A DNA stretch of 64,000 bases from an uncultured Lachnospiraceae bacterium (GTDB lineage Bacteria > Bacillota > Clostridia > Lachnospirales > Lachnospiraceae), in assembly GCA_902779305.1 (NCBI GenBank), contig CACZBD010000003.1, forward strand, positions 231,922-295,921, given 5' to 3'. Shown piece after piece: positions 36,626 to 45,080 of this stretch (within the stretch, counting starts at the first letter, position 1; each line of letters begins with the position of its first letter). The position numbers were made by a program, and so were the translations under genes. The notes below the pieces were generated by a model. It was not told where the DNA came from. It worked only from the letters and a program-made list of their open reading frames with translations, and searched no databases.

Positions 36626-37291
36626 ATGTCATATAAAGCAGTCATTTTCGATATGGACGGAACGATCCTGGATACGCTCGATGACCTGACGGGGAGCATC
36701 AACCACGCGCTCAGGCTGCATGGATTTCCGGAGCGGCGCAGGAATGAAGTCCGTTCTTTCTTAGGAAACGGAATGGTTCAGCTGGTGCATTTAAGTGTTC
36801 CGGAAGGGAGTTCAAAAGAGTCAGAAGAAGCGGTGCTTGCAGAACATGCGCGCTACTATCCCCTGCACTCCTGCGATCTGACAAGACCATATGCGGGGAT
36901 CGTTGGGCTGCTGGAACAGTTAAAAAGCGACGGCATCAAAACAGCCGTGGTATCAAATAAATCGGATTCCAATGTAAGATCCCTGGTCTTGCGCTTTTTT
37001 GACGGGCTCTTCGATGTTTCGATCGGCTCCACAAAAGAGTTTGCCAGAAAGCCCGCTGCGGACATGGTGGATCTCGCGCTTGACCGGCTTGGCGTCACAA
37101 ACGCAGAAGCCGTATACATCGGTGATTCCGAGGTGGATCTTCAAACAGCCGCAAATGCGCACCTGCCCATGATCACCGTCACCTGGGGATTCCGCGACAG
37201 GGAATTCCTGCAAGATCACGGCGCCGGCGTTTTGGCATCATCCCCCGAAGAAGTCCTTCAGCTGATCCGCGATGCAAAAGTGGACCACTGA
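36626..37291 (+). CDS. HAD-family phosphatase, phosphoglycolate phosphatase-like
   Basis: 221 residues from the ATG at 36626 (AAAAGGAGA upstream). Nucleophile motif VIFDMDGTILDT at 6-17, a cap domain of helices, motif II TAVVSNKSD near 110, and GDSEVDLQTAANA near 170. This subfamily dephosphorylates small phosphate esters such as 2-phosphoglycolate. The last three residues VDH and the TGA stop come from REP-like copy 10, so the native C-terminus may have been longer or slightly different. Confidence 0.9.
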   Translation: MSYKAVIFDMDGTILDTLDDLTGSINHALRLHGFPERRRNEVRSFLGNGMVQLVHLSVPEGSSKESEEAVLAEHARYYPLHSCDLTRPYAGIVGLLEQLKSDGIKTAVVSNKSDSNVRSLVLRFFDGLFDVSIGSTKEFARKPAADMVDLALDRLGVTNAEAVYIGDSEVDLQTAANAHLPMITVTWGFRDREFLQDHGAGVLASSPEEVLQLIRDAKVDH

Positions 37292-37311
37292 CCCCGTCCC
37301 CAAGGGGCCAT
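37276..37311 (-). repeat. REP-like repeat copy 10
   Basis: Supplies VDH-stop to the HAD gene; directly followed by copy 11 in the same orientation. Confidence 0.9.
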
Positions 37312-37343
37312 GAGCCACTAACCCCGTCCCCAAGGGCTCATTC
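37311..37343 (-). repeat. REP-like repeat copy 11
   Basis: Tandem neighbour of copy 10; its right end reads GAGCCAC instead of GGACCAC. Lies just past the stop of the FMN oxidoreductase gene. Confidence 0.88.
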
Positions 37344-37359
37344 AAACAATTCAAACAAT

Positions 37360-38256
37360 TCACGTAAAGTGCAGCACGGAATCATCGATGTCGCTGACAC
37401 GTGAAAATCCCGTGAAGCTCATGATATAGGCAAGTTCCCTTCCGACATTTTGCAGGAAGTCCTTCACGCCCTCAACACCACCCGTTTCAAGCGCAGGCAG
37501 CATCGACCTTCCGACCGCCGCAGCATCTGCGCCGAGCGCAAGAGCCTTGAAAACATCCGCGCCGGAAGCGATCCCGCAGTCGACGATGATCTTCACATCC
37601 CGTCCCGCAAGCGCCTCCCTGATCTTTGGCAAAATCATGAGCGGTGGAACGGCATAAGGCATCCGGCCATGGTGATGACTCACAATGATCGCCTTTGCAC
37701 CCGCATCCGCACTCTTCAGCGCATCCGATACACTCAGAACACCCTTCACAAAGAACGGCAGTTTCGTCAGTTCCACATAGCTTTGCAGCATTTCAAAAGT
37801 CTGCTCGCCCATGGTTTCGCCAACCACCACATCAAGTCCGTTCTCACCGAAAATATGATCTATGTCCATACCGATCCCGAATGCGCCGGCACTCCCGGCA
37901 TACTGCATCTGATCCTTCACCTTGGCTGCATCCGCATACGGCTTGACGATCCTTACGGTCTTTGCGCCCGTATCCATGATCTGCTGAAACTGCGCGTTTT
38001 CCATCATGCCGCAGAAATTTAAGATGTTGCAGTCCCTGGCGGCTACGGAATATTCTTCCAGTCCGCTTTGTTCTCTCCCGTTGTAATTTTTCAGGTGGGA
38101 AAAAGCCGGCGTCATCACAGGCATTGCAAAATGATCCCCCAAAAAAGCGATCGAGGTGTCTGCCACTTTCGAGTCGATCAGCCTCTCCTCAAGCAGGATC
38201 GAATCCATATATTTTTCTGTGAGCAGATTTGCGTCTGAAATCCTTGTGTATTCCAT
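37360..38256 (-). CDS. FMN-dependent alpha-hydroxy-acid oxidizing protein
   Basis: 298 residues from the ATG at 38256 with GGGAGGAAAC upstream. TIM-barrel flavoenzyme: PVMTPAFSHL near 50, LPFFVKGVLSVSDALKSADAGAKAIIVSHHHGRMPYAVPPLMILPKI near 175-220 (catalytic His in SHHHGR), VDCGIASGADVFKALALGADAAAVGRSML for FMN phosphate. It resembles lactate/glycolate oxidases but the usual SNHGGRQ is SHHHGRM, so substrate or activity may differ. Alone between two repeat copies. Confidence 0.85.
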   Translation of the reverse strand: MEYTRISDANLLTEKYMDSILLEERLIDSKVADTSIAFLGDHFAMPVMTPAFSHLKNYNGREQSGLEEYSVAARDCNILNFCGMMENAQFQQIMDTGAKTVRIVKPYADAAKVKDQMQYAGSAGAFGIGMDIDHIFGENGLDVVVGETMGEQTFEMLQSYVELTKLPFFVKGVLSVSDALKSADAGAKAIIVSHHHGRMPYAVPPLMILPKIREALAGRDVKIIVDCGIASGADVFKALALGADAAAVGRSMLPALETGGVEGVKDFLQNVGRELAYIMSFTGFSRVSDIDDSVLHFT

Positions 38257-38305
38257 TTCCGTTTCCTCCCAGTCGTGCAAGTTTTCCGAATTTTTCGAAT
38301 TGTGC

Positions 38306-38341
38306 AAAAGTGAGCCACTGACCCCGTCCCCAAGGGACCAC
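38306..38341 (-). repeat. REP-like repeat copy 12
   Basis: Lies upstream of the FMN gene; left variant ends GTGAGCCAC. The rest of the gap to msrA shows no clear promoter. Confidence 0.88.
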
Positions 38342-38517
38342 ACTCCTACTATAACTGAATTTGGGGGGCAAAAAAAGTCCCGGCCGACGCAGTCCTTTGG
38401 AAAACAAATATGCAGTCCCGTTCATCCGTGTTACAATGGTGCAAAAGCACGCACTGCTGCCAAACCGACAGAAAACACTAACAGACGAAAAACGCAAACA
38501 TACGGTTCAGGAAAAGA

Positions 38518-39036
38518 ATGATGGATAAAAACGAACTCAAAGAAGCATATTTTGCCGGTGGATGTTTCTGGTGTGTTACCCCGATCTATAAAATGTACGG
38601 GGTAAGCCTTGTGACTTGCGGTTATGCGGGCGGAGATGTCGAGAACCCGACCTATGAGCAGGTGAAACGCCAGACGACCGGGCACCGCGAGACGATCCGG
38701 CTTGTATATGATCCGGCGATCGTATCCTATGAAAAGCTTTTGGATATCTATTTTGCCAACGTGGATCCGTTCGATCCGGCCGGCCAGTTCATAGACAAGG
38801 GGTTTTCCTACACACTTGCGATCTTCTATAAGACCGCGGAAGAAAAAGCGCTGGCAGAAGGAAAAATCAAGGCGATCGAAAACGCTTCCGGAAAGCAGGC
38901 TTTCGTTGCGCTGCTTCCGTTTAAGAATTTCTACGAAGCCGAAGAATACCATCAGGATTACTATCTGAAAAACCCCAAAGCATTTGAGGAAGAAATAAAA
39001 AAATCCGGGAGAAATTTCCCGGAAATGGACCACTGA
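38518..39036 (+). CDS. msrA: Peptide methionine sulfoxide reductase A
   Basis: 172 residues. Catalytic Cys in YFAGGCFWCV near 16-19, then GYAGGDVENPTYEQVKRQTTGHRETIRLVYDP, and the substrate-site DPAGQFIDKGFSYTLAIFY. It reduces methionine-S-sulfoxide in proteins, repairing oxidative damage. The usual C-terminal resolving Cys region is not obvious; the end EMDH and stop are supplied by REP-like copy 13, so the true C-terminus could have been cut. Start is one of two adjacent ATGs. Confidence 0.93.
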   Translation: MMDKNELKEAYFAGGCFWCVTPIYKMYGVSLVTCGYAGGDVENPTYEQVKRQTTGHRETIRLVYDPAIVSYEKLLDIYFANVDPFDPAGQFIDKGFSYTLAIFYKTAEEKALAEGKIKAIENASGKQAFVALLPFKNFYEAEEYHQDYYLKNPKAFEEEIKKSGRNFPEMDH

Positions 39037-39057
39037 CCCCGTCCCCATGGGACCATT
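39021..39057 (-). repeat. REP-like repeat copy 13
   Basis: Overlaps the msrA 3' end (gives MDH-stop). Next to the stop of the second EAL gene on the other strand. Confidence 0.9.
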
Positions 39058-39068
39058 TTTCAAAGGGC

Positions 39069-39776
39069 TCACGCGGGTTTGGCGAGATAGAATCCCTGGA
39101 ACAGATCCACACCCAGTCCCACGAGGTAATCAAACTCTTCTTTTTGTTCCACGCCTTCTGCGACAACAAGGATATTCTTGGAGTGCAATTCAAACACAAA
39201 ACGCTTTACCTGATTCTGCTTCTCCGGATCATGATCGATCCCGGAAAGCAGTTCCCGGTCAAGTTTTACGATATCGGGCTGCATGATGTCTACCCGTTCC
39301 ATATCATTGATCCCGCTTCCAAAGTCATCTGCTGCCAGCAGATTGTTCATGGACTTGACCGATCTGCTCTTCTCTTTCCAGACTTCATAAGAAAAATACG
39401 GATATTCCAGGTTCTCAATGATCATGTTGCCACGGATGCTGTCTCCGTAGTATTCCCAGAACACCTCCGCTTCGTCCGGTCTTAAACAGTCATTCGGGAA
39501 AGAATTGACCGAAACGCGCTCCGTGTATCCCCTGAGCGTATATGCCTGCATGGCGCCAAACAGCGTGGCAACCTCAAGAACATGCAGGTTGTCGGCTTCC
39601 ATATACTGGTTGATGAGCTCCATGACCGTCATTTCCGTAGGGCGCATTAAAGCTTCCCATGCAAAAACAGTCTTTCCGTCAGGCCTGAAAATAGGCTGAA
39701 AGACATAGTTGATCGACAGTTCCCCGAGCGCATCCAGTATTTCTTTGTCTAAAGGCAAATGATCATAATATATCAT
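39069..39776 (-). CDS. Stand-alone EAL domain protein, second copy
   Basis: 235 residues, aligned end to end without gaps to the EAL protein at 11081-11788 (MIYYDHLPLDKEILDALGELSINYVFQPIF). The signature is WEALMRP; ENLEYPYF, ADDFGSGINDMERVD, VKLDRELLSG, VVAEGVEQKEEF and FQGFYLAKPA are all kept, so catalysis on c-di-GMP is expected. Convergent with msrA across REP-like copy 13. AGAGGACC is a weak ribosome site. Confidence 0.9.
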   Translation of the reverse strand: MIYYDHLPLDKEILDALGELSINYVFQPIFRPDGKTVFAWEALMRPTEMTVMELINQYMEADNLHVLEVATLFGAMQAYTLRGYTERVSVNSFPNDCLRPDEAEVFWEYYGDSIRGNMIIENLEYPYFSYEVWKEKSRSVKSMNNLLAADDFGSGINDMERVDIMQPDIVKLDRELLSGIDHDPEKQNQVKRFVFELHSKNILVVAEGVEQKEEFDYLVGLGVDLFQGFYLAKPA

Positions 39777-39856
39777 ATCTGTTATGGTCCTCTGCGAGAC
39801 AGTTTCTTATATTCTATCACATAACCATATAATATGTAACATTTTTTGAATTTTCT

Positions 39857-39893
39857 GAAAATGGACCACTGACCCCGTCCCCAAGGGCTCATT
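39857..39893 (-). repeat. REP-like repeat copy 14
   Basis: Borders the truncated acyltransferase; no gene sequence for the missing N-terminal part lies to its left. Confidence 0.9.
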
Positions 39894-40391
39894 CCGTTTT
39901 GGTCCGCCATTCTGCTTTCGGGAACCGTGTGCAAAGAGATCGGTGTCTACGACAGGCTGAAAGGGGTTCCCGCATGGATCTTCGGAACGCTTGCCGCCAT
40001 TTTCGGTATTTCATTTTCTGTATACTTCGGATATGGAACAAAGCTGTTCCGTGGGGAATTCGATGCGCCGGAAGTCATCTCTATGCTGCTGATATTCGGA
40101 CTGGGCCTTATCGGCAGCTGGGGCATTTCAATGATCTGCAAGCAGATCGAAGATGCCGGGATCAGGATGAACGGACTTGCTTATCTTGGCAAGCAGTCCA
40201 TTTACATTTATATCTTTCATGTTTTTGTCGCGTGGCTGATCTGTGTCATCACGGGATTCTCCATGCGCTATGACCCCGAAACCGTGACAGCAGCGGTCAT
40301 TGCAAAAAGCATCCTGTTGGCCGCAGTAAGCATAGCCGTCTCTGTCCTGATCGGCATGCTTTCAGATCGTCTTCGAAAGCGCAGGAATTGA
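39893..40391 (+). pseudogene. 3' remnant of an acyltransferase-3 family membrane gene
   Basis: The open frame begins directly after REP-like copy 14 (IPFWSAILLSGTVCKEIGVYDRLKGVPAWIFG) and continues about 160 residues with four membrane segments (AAIFGISFSVYFGYG; VISMLLIFGLGLIGSWGISMI; SIYIYIFHVFVAWLICVITGF; SILLAAVSIAVSVLIGML). The YLGKQSIYIYIFHV stretch is typical for the C-terminal part of acyltransferase_3 / OafA-type proteins. There is no start with a ribosome site, and the N-terminal two-thirds with catalytic His are missing. Ends back to back with the GGDEF gene. Confidence 0.75.
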
Positions 40392-41543
40392 TCATGAAGT
40401 TGCCTGTCTCCTCCGGTCCTGTCCGGTTTCCTGATAATATCTGTTTTTATCGATGTACATCTCCTCTTCAGCATACCTGATCAGATCCATTGCAAGCCCG
40501 TTATCGCCGTATGCATACCCTGCAGATGCCATTTTTTCGTTTTCTCTGATGGCAGAGTTCAATTTATCCTTTAGCTCTTCAAATCTGTCTTCATGAATGT
40601 CATGCAGTAAAACCACGAATTCATCGCCGCCTATCCGGCATACATGTCCAAATTCACCGAAAATCTGCTGCAGCATCATTGCAAATTTCCTGATATAAGC
40701 ATCTCCTGCCATATGCCCGAAATTGTCATTGGTATATTTCAGGGCATTTAAGTCGCAGAATACGATTCCGAGAGAGTTATGATCTGATTCCTGCTCCAGC
40801 ACTTCATAATATCCGCGGCGATTTAAGAGACCGGTTAAGCTATCCTGTGTGGACAATTCCTTTATGATCTGTTCCCTGTTATGAGCTTCAGCAATCTCCT
40901 CTCGCCGGATAAAAGTGAACATGACCGCACATGATAAGCCCGTGGCCAGATATCCGAATTCCAGATCGGGCAAAAATATGAGAATAACTGCGGATATTAA
41001 GGGAAACACCACGAAGGAACCCAGAACTGCCGTATCTCTTTTTCCGATATACCGTAAGTTACAAACCATGATGATCAGAATAACCACCACGCCGAACAAA
41101 GGCATGATCGTTAAAAAGTCATCCCATGGTCCATATACAAGTCTTCCGTTTTTGACAGAAAAAAACTTCCCGTTGACAGTGCCCAGGATAATAAGCAGAA
41201 TGTCCAGCACAGAAATAACAACAACCGGAATCACAGTCCTGTATGACAGATCTTTTTTCTTTCGAATAAACGAGATCAGGTAAAACGCAAACAGCGAAAC
41301 ACATACATTGATCATGGAAAAAGCCAGAATATTGGAAGTGGTCAATACGACCCGATTTACCCGGTATTCATCCAATATATAGCTTAAAGCATCAGCCAAA
41401 AGCCCTGCTCCGGAAGAGACTGTAAGTGCAATAAAGAGCCTGTTGCTTATCGAACTTTTATCTGCGTTTCTCAAAAGGCTAAGCAGAATGATCAGCAAAA
41501 AACAGAGACTGACTATTTCTGCCGAGGCTATTCTTAAAGTCAT
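40392..41543 (-). CDS. Membrane diguanylate cyclase (GGDEF)
   Basis: 383 residues from the ATG at 41543 (CGGAGGAATCTGT upstream); the longer frame only reads the repeat. Seven hydrophobic segments in residues 5-220 form the N-terminal sensor; then the GGDEF domain with DSLTGLLNRRGYYEVL, GIVFCDLNALKYTNDNFGHMAGD and the active-site RIGGDEFVVL near 305. It makes c-di-GMP from two GTP. No inhibitory RxxD site is seen before GGDEF. Counterpart to the nearby EAL protein at 39069-39776. Confidence 0.92.
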   Translation of the reverse strand: MTLRIASAEIVSLCFLLIILLSLLRNADKSSISNRLFIALTVSSGAGLLADALSYILDEYRVNRVVLTTSNILAFSMINVCVSLFAFYLISFIRKKKDLSYRTVIPVVVISVLDILLIILGTVNGKFFSVKNGRLVYGPWDDFLTIMPLFGVVVILIIMVCNLRYIGKRDTAVLGSFVVFPLISAVILIFLPDLEFGYLATGLSCAVMFTFIRREEIAEAHNREQIIKELSTQDSLTGLLNRRGYYEVLEQESDHNSLGIVFCDLNALKYTNDNFGHMAGDAYIRKFAMMLQQIFGEFGHVCRIGGDEFVVLLHDIHEDRFEELKDKLNSAIRENEKMASAGYAYGDNGLAMDLIRYAEEEMYIDKNRYYQETGQDRRRQATS

Positions 41544-41565
41544 ACAGATTCCTCCGTTTATTCTT

Positions 41566-41602
41566 GAATGGACCACTGACCCCGTCCCCAAGGGGTCATT
41601 TT
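41566..41602 (-). repeat. REP-like repeat copy 15
   Basis: Full copy between the GGDEF start and the 3' end of the first BspA-like gene. Confidence 0.9.
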
Positions 41603-41624
41603 TTCACTGCTGTAGATAACAGGT

Positions 41625-44600
41625 TCAGTTAAACAGGTTCCTCCACCACCACAGGATCCCCTTGGATCCGATCGTGAACGTGATGGTCTTGGTTCCGCCG
41701 TAGTTTCCGGTCCCTTTTACAACGACCGTTGCTTTGCCCTTGTTGACATTGTTTTTATAACTGTTTTCATCAAAATCAAACGTCACATCGTTAGTGATCT
41801 TCCCGCCGGATTTCCACCTGATATCCCCTTTGCTGAGCTTCACTTCTTTTCCGGTATAGGCCTTGGGATCAAGCGTTGCACTCAGCTTGCCGATGTCCTG
41901 CTTCATGATCCGGTAAGTTCCTTTGACGGTGCCGGTATAGTTTGTTCCTTTGGCATCTACCCATACATAAACCGTTGTGCCCGCATCCAGCTTCGCGTTA
42001 GGTAAGATCTCCTCCTCCCCTTCCGGATCGGACGTATAGCGCATCGTTTTGTCATCATAATCTTTTCCGACTTTCAGTGCTTTTCCGTCTGTTCCATAGA
42101 CCGTGACCTTCTTCGGCTTCCAGTTGCCGTTCTTGTCTTTATATACGACATCATCTACCGCGACTGTACAGGAATCAATATCGGCCGGTATGATCACAAA
42201 AGGTTTAACCTGTTTTCCGGTATAGTTGCCTTTTCCCGTGATGGTAACCGTCGGCTGTTTCGTCGACGCACTTGTTACCGCCGTATTGTCGGCATATTTC
42301 AGGGTGTAGTCCCTTCCCTCTTTCAGCTTAAGTGTACCTAACTTCACGGTCACGCCGGGCTGTACGCCGGATTGTACATAAGGGTACTCATCCCCTGATT
42401 CCGTATCCGCCGGGATCAGCTGGATCGATGTATCTTTCAGATCGGCCGGTTTGATCGTAAAGGTCTTGCTGACACTTCCCGTATAACCGCCCTTTCCTTT
42501 GATGGTCACTTTGGCCTTGCCAACGTTTATATTTTTACCCTTCTCATAGATCAGTTCATAATCCGTATCTTTGATAAGCGGTGTATCGTTAAGTTTTACT
42601 TCCGGTTCCGACTCCTGTTCGCTACCGTTATAAGTAACATCCGCAGGCGCTGTGATCGTGGCTTTATTGATCGGCGTTCCTTTGATCTTAAAGGTCAGCG
42701 TCATCGTCCCGACATATCCGTTCTTCTCAATTCCGCGGATCGTTACCTTTGCCGTTCCGGGGAGGATGTTATCAGAATAATCCTCGTCCCTGACCTCATA
42801 CTCTACTCCCCTTGTCAGCGGCGTCTTTCCGTCCCGGATGACCAGTTCCTCATCCGTCAACTCGATCGCCTCGCCGTTTGCATAGAGCTTATCAGCAATC
42901 TTGTCCGCCTTTAAGCTGTTCATCAGTTTCTTCTTCAGATTTGCGATCACAAAGGTTGTTTTTACTTCGCCCTCAAAATTTCCGATCCCCGTGATCCTGA
43001 TATAATATGTCCCCGGTTCTGTCGGAACACACCACTCACTATAGGCTTCATCTGAATAGCAGGAAACCGTAAAGTCCTTGTCTTTCTTTAAAATCATCCC
43101 GTTACAGGTGATCTTGGGTACCGGATTCTGCTCCTTTTTGGTGTATTTTTCCGCAGCAGGTTCTGTGAAGGTAACGTCCGGATCCGTCAGGTTCTTTTTT
43201 AAGATCTCAAAACTGTCCGAATCATTTCCGGCATAGTTGCCCTTTCCGATAACGGTAAATGTGGCCGTGCCGGCATTCGTGTTGTTTCTGTATGTGATCG
43301 TATAGTCTTTCTTTTCCTCTAAAAGTGTGGTTCCGAAATAGACCTTTACCGCAGGCTTGATCGCTTTTCCGGTATAGGTCTGCGCTTCCACCGTATCATG
43401 TGTAAAGAACGGCACATCCATGGGCTTATAAAAATCACTGCGGATCGCGGTGCCGTTTGTGATCGTTGCAGGGCTTGCAGTGATCGGCTCCCCCGTGGCT
43501 GCATTGACCCATGTCTGTTCGTCAGGGCTTGGAAGTGTATAGACTTTATTTGAACGGTTCACGATCTTTCGGAAGCCGTTGCAGTCACCAAATGCATCCT
43601 CCCTGATCGTTGTCACGCTGTCAGGGATCGTCAGGCTTCCCGTAAAACCGCTACAGTTCTTAAATGCACCTTCCCAGATCCCCGTCACACTGTCTCCGAT
43701 CGTCAGGTTCCCCGTAAAGCCGCTGCAGCCATAAAATGCACCTTCCCCGATATCCGTCACACTGTCAGGAATCGTCAGGCTTCCCGTAAAGCCGCTGCAG
43801 CCATAAAATGCACTTTCCCCGATCTCCGTCACACTGTCCCCGATCGTCAGGCTTCCGCTAAAGCCGCTGCAATCGCAAAATACACGCCACCCAATATACG
43901 TCACACTATCTGGGATTACCAGGTTTCCGCTAAAGCCGCTGCAGTTTTGAAATGCACTATTCCTAATCATCGTCACGCTGTTCCCGATCGTCAGGCTTCC
44001 GCTAAAGCTGCTGCAGCTACGAAATGTATCTTCCCCGATCTCTGTTACACTGTCCCCGATCGTTAAGTTCCCCGTAAAGCCGCTGCAGTTACAAAATGCT
44101 TCTTTTCCGATCGTCTCCACGCTGTCAGGGATCGTCAGGTTTCCCGTGAAGCCGCTACAGCCCTTAAACGCATACTCCCCGATCTCTGTCACACTGTCCC
44201 CGATCGTTAAGTTTCCCGTAAAGCCGCTGCAGTTACAAAATGCTTCTTTTCCGATCGTCTCCACGCTGTCAGGGATCGTCAAACTTCCCGTAAAGCCGCT
44301 ACAGCTCTTAAATGCACTGTCTCCGATCGTTGTCACATTGTCGGGGATCGTCAGGTTCCCCATAAAATGGCTGCAATTCCTAAATACACTGTCTCCGATC
44401 GTCGTCACACTGTCAGGGATCGTTAGGCTTCCCGTAAATTCACTGCAGCCATAAAATGCACCCGGCCCGATCGTCGTCACACTGTCGGAGATCGTCAGGT
44501 TTCCCGTAAATTTGTTACAGTTCTTAAATGCATTCTCCCCGATCTCTGTCACGCTGTCGGGGATCGTCAGGCTTCCTGTAAAGCCGTGGCAACTCATAAA

Positions 44601-44930
44601 TGCTTCACTCCCGATCACCGTGACCGCTTTTCCGTCGATCTCAGAAGGAATGATCAGTTCTCCTTTTTTTGTTCCATCGCAGCCGGTAATCTTGATCGTG
44701 CCGTCGTCCAGTTCTTCATATATCAGGATATAACTTGCACCCTCCGGAGTATAACTGCCGGCACACAGCTCGTTTTCCGTTTCTGCCTCTTCCGGCATAA
44801 TGCTTTCATCCGCTTCCACCTCTGTCACCGGATCCTGCAGGATTTCTTCCCCGAACACAGAGAACACCTGAAGATTACATACAAGCGCCATGCTCACTAA
44901 TATTGCCAGGATTTTTACGATCTTTTTCAT
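41625..44930 (-). CDS. BspA-like leucine-rich-repeat surface protein A
   Basis: 1101 residues from the ATG at 44930 (CGAGGAGAAA upstream). Signal peptide MKKIVKILAILVSMALVCNL..., an acidic stretch, then 14 LRR_5 units of 24 residues (pattern GFTGxLTIPDSVTxIGxxAFxxC, about 85-435), followed by about seven Ig/MBG-like modules of roughly 75 residues each (YTGKAIKPAVKVYFG...NNTNAGTATFTVIGKGNY). The end SKGILWWWRNLFN is shared with protein B. Such proteins act outside the cell in adhesion or in binding host or plant polymers. No LPXTG anchor. Confidence 0.9.
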   Translation of the reverse strand: MKKIVKILAILVSMALVCNLQVFSVFGEEILQDPVTEVEADESIMPEEAETENELCAGSYTPEGASYILIYEELDDGTIKITGCDGTKKGELIIPSEIDGKAVTVIGSEAFMSCHGFTGSLTIPDSVTEIGENAFKNCNKFTGNLTISDSVTTIGPGAFYGCSEFTGSLTIPDSVTTIGDSVFRNCSHFMGNLTIPDNVTTIGDSAFKSCSGFTGSLTIPDSVETIGKEAFCNCSGFTGNLTIGDSVTEIGEYAFKGCSGFTGNLTIPDSVETIGKEAFCNCSGFTGNLTIGDSVTEIGEDTFRSCSSFSGSLTIGNSVTMIRNSAFQNCSGFSGNLVIPDSVTYIGWRVFCDCSGFSGSLTIGDSVTEIGESAFYGCSGFTGSLTIPDSVTDIGEGAFYGCSGFTGNLTIGDSVTGIWEGAFKNCSGFTGSLTIPDSVTTIREDAFGDCNGFRKIVNRSNKVYTLPSPDEQTWVNAATGEPITASPATITNGTAIRSDFYKPMDVPFFTHDTVEAQTYTGKAIKPAVKVYFGTTLLEEKKDYTITYRNNTNAGTATFTVIGKGNYAGNDSDSFEILKKNLTDPDVTFTEPAAEKYTKKEQNPVPKITCNGMILKKDKDFTVSCYSDEAYSEWCVPTEPGTYYIRITGIGNFEGEVKTTFVIANLKKKLMNSLKADKIADKLYANGEAIELTDEELVIRDGKTPLTRGVEYEVRDEDYSDNILPGTAKVTIRGIEKNGYVGTMTLTFKIKGTPINKATITAPADVTYNGSEQESEPEVKLNDTPLIKDTDYELIYEKGKNINVGKAKVTIKGKGGYTGSVSKTFTIKPADLKDTSIQLIPADTESGDEYPYVQSGVQPGVTVKLGTLKLKEGRDYTLKYADNTAVTSASTKQPTVTITGKGNYTGKQVKPFVIIPADIDSCTVAVDDVVYKDKNGNWKPKKVTVYGTDGKALKVGKDYDDKTMRYTSDPEGEEEILPNAKLDAGTTVYVWVDAKGTNYTGTVKGTYRIMKQDIGKLSATLDPKAYTGKEVKLSKGDIRWKSGGKITNDVTFDFDENSYKNNVNKGKATVVVKGTGNYGGTKTITFTIGSKGILWWWRNLFN

Positions 44931-44983
44931 ATGATTTTCTCCTCGATCCGATCGCCGTACTGTAAGGCGATTACTTGACATCT

Positions 44984-45004
44984 ATTATACAGGGATTATT
45001 CCCT
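44984..45004 (-). promoter_or_regulatory. Shared-type promoter/operator of BspA-like gene A
   Basis: Minus-strand TATAAT (44984-44989) with a palindrome AGGGAttattCCCT-type dyad directly upstream (44991-45004). The same arrangement precedes BspA-like genes B and C. No good -35 box. Confidence 0.6.
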
Positions 45005-45014
45005 TGCGTATAGC

Positions 45015-45050
45015 AAAAATAGGCCGGAGCTATTTGTCCTGACCTATTTT
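45015..45050 (-). terminator. Terminator after BspA-like gene B
   Basis: Minus-strand arms AAAATAGG and CCTATTTT around a 20-base loop, then TTTGC. Lies between the gene B stop and the gene A promoter, separating the two transcripts. Confidence 0.6.
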
Positions 45051-45055
45051 ACGAA

Positions 45056-45075
45056 GTATACGTGAGAGGGCTCAC
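45056..45075 (+). repeat. Second repeat family, copy 1 (diverged)
   Basis: GTATACGTGAGAGGGCTCAC; matches the core GTACGTGAGAGG found at 53448 and 61038. Just past the gene B stop. Confidence 0.55.
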
Positions 45076-45080
45076 CAGTG

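Noticed and set aside
38431..39072. 213-codon minus-strand frame opposite msrA, beginning [17 protein letters not shown]
   Set aside because: It starts in the repeat and mirrors msrA; no motif.
43570..44610. Regular 72-bp repeats resembling a CRISPR-like array (also 47040-48150 and 62990-63480)
   Set aside because: They are in-frame 24-residue leucine-rich repeats inside long genes, with no unique spacers.
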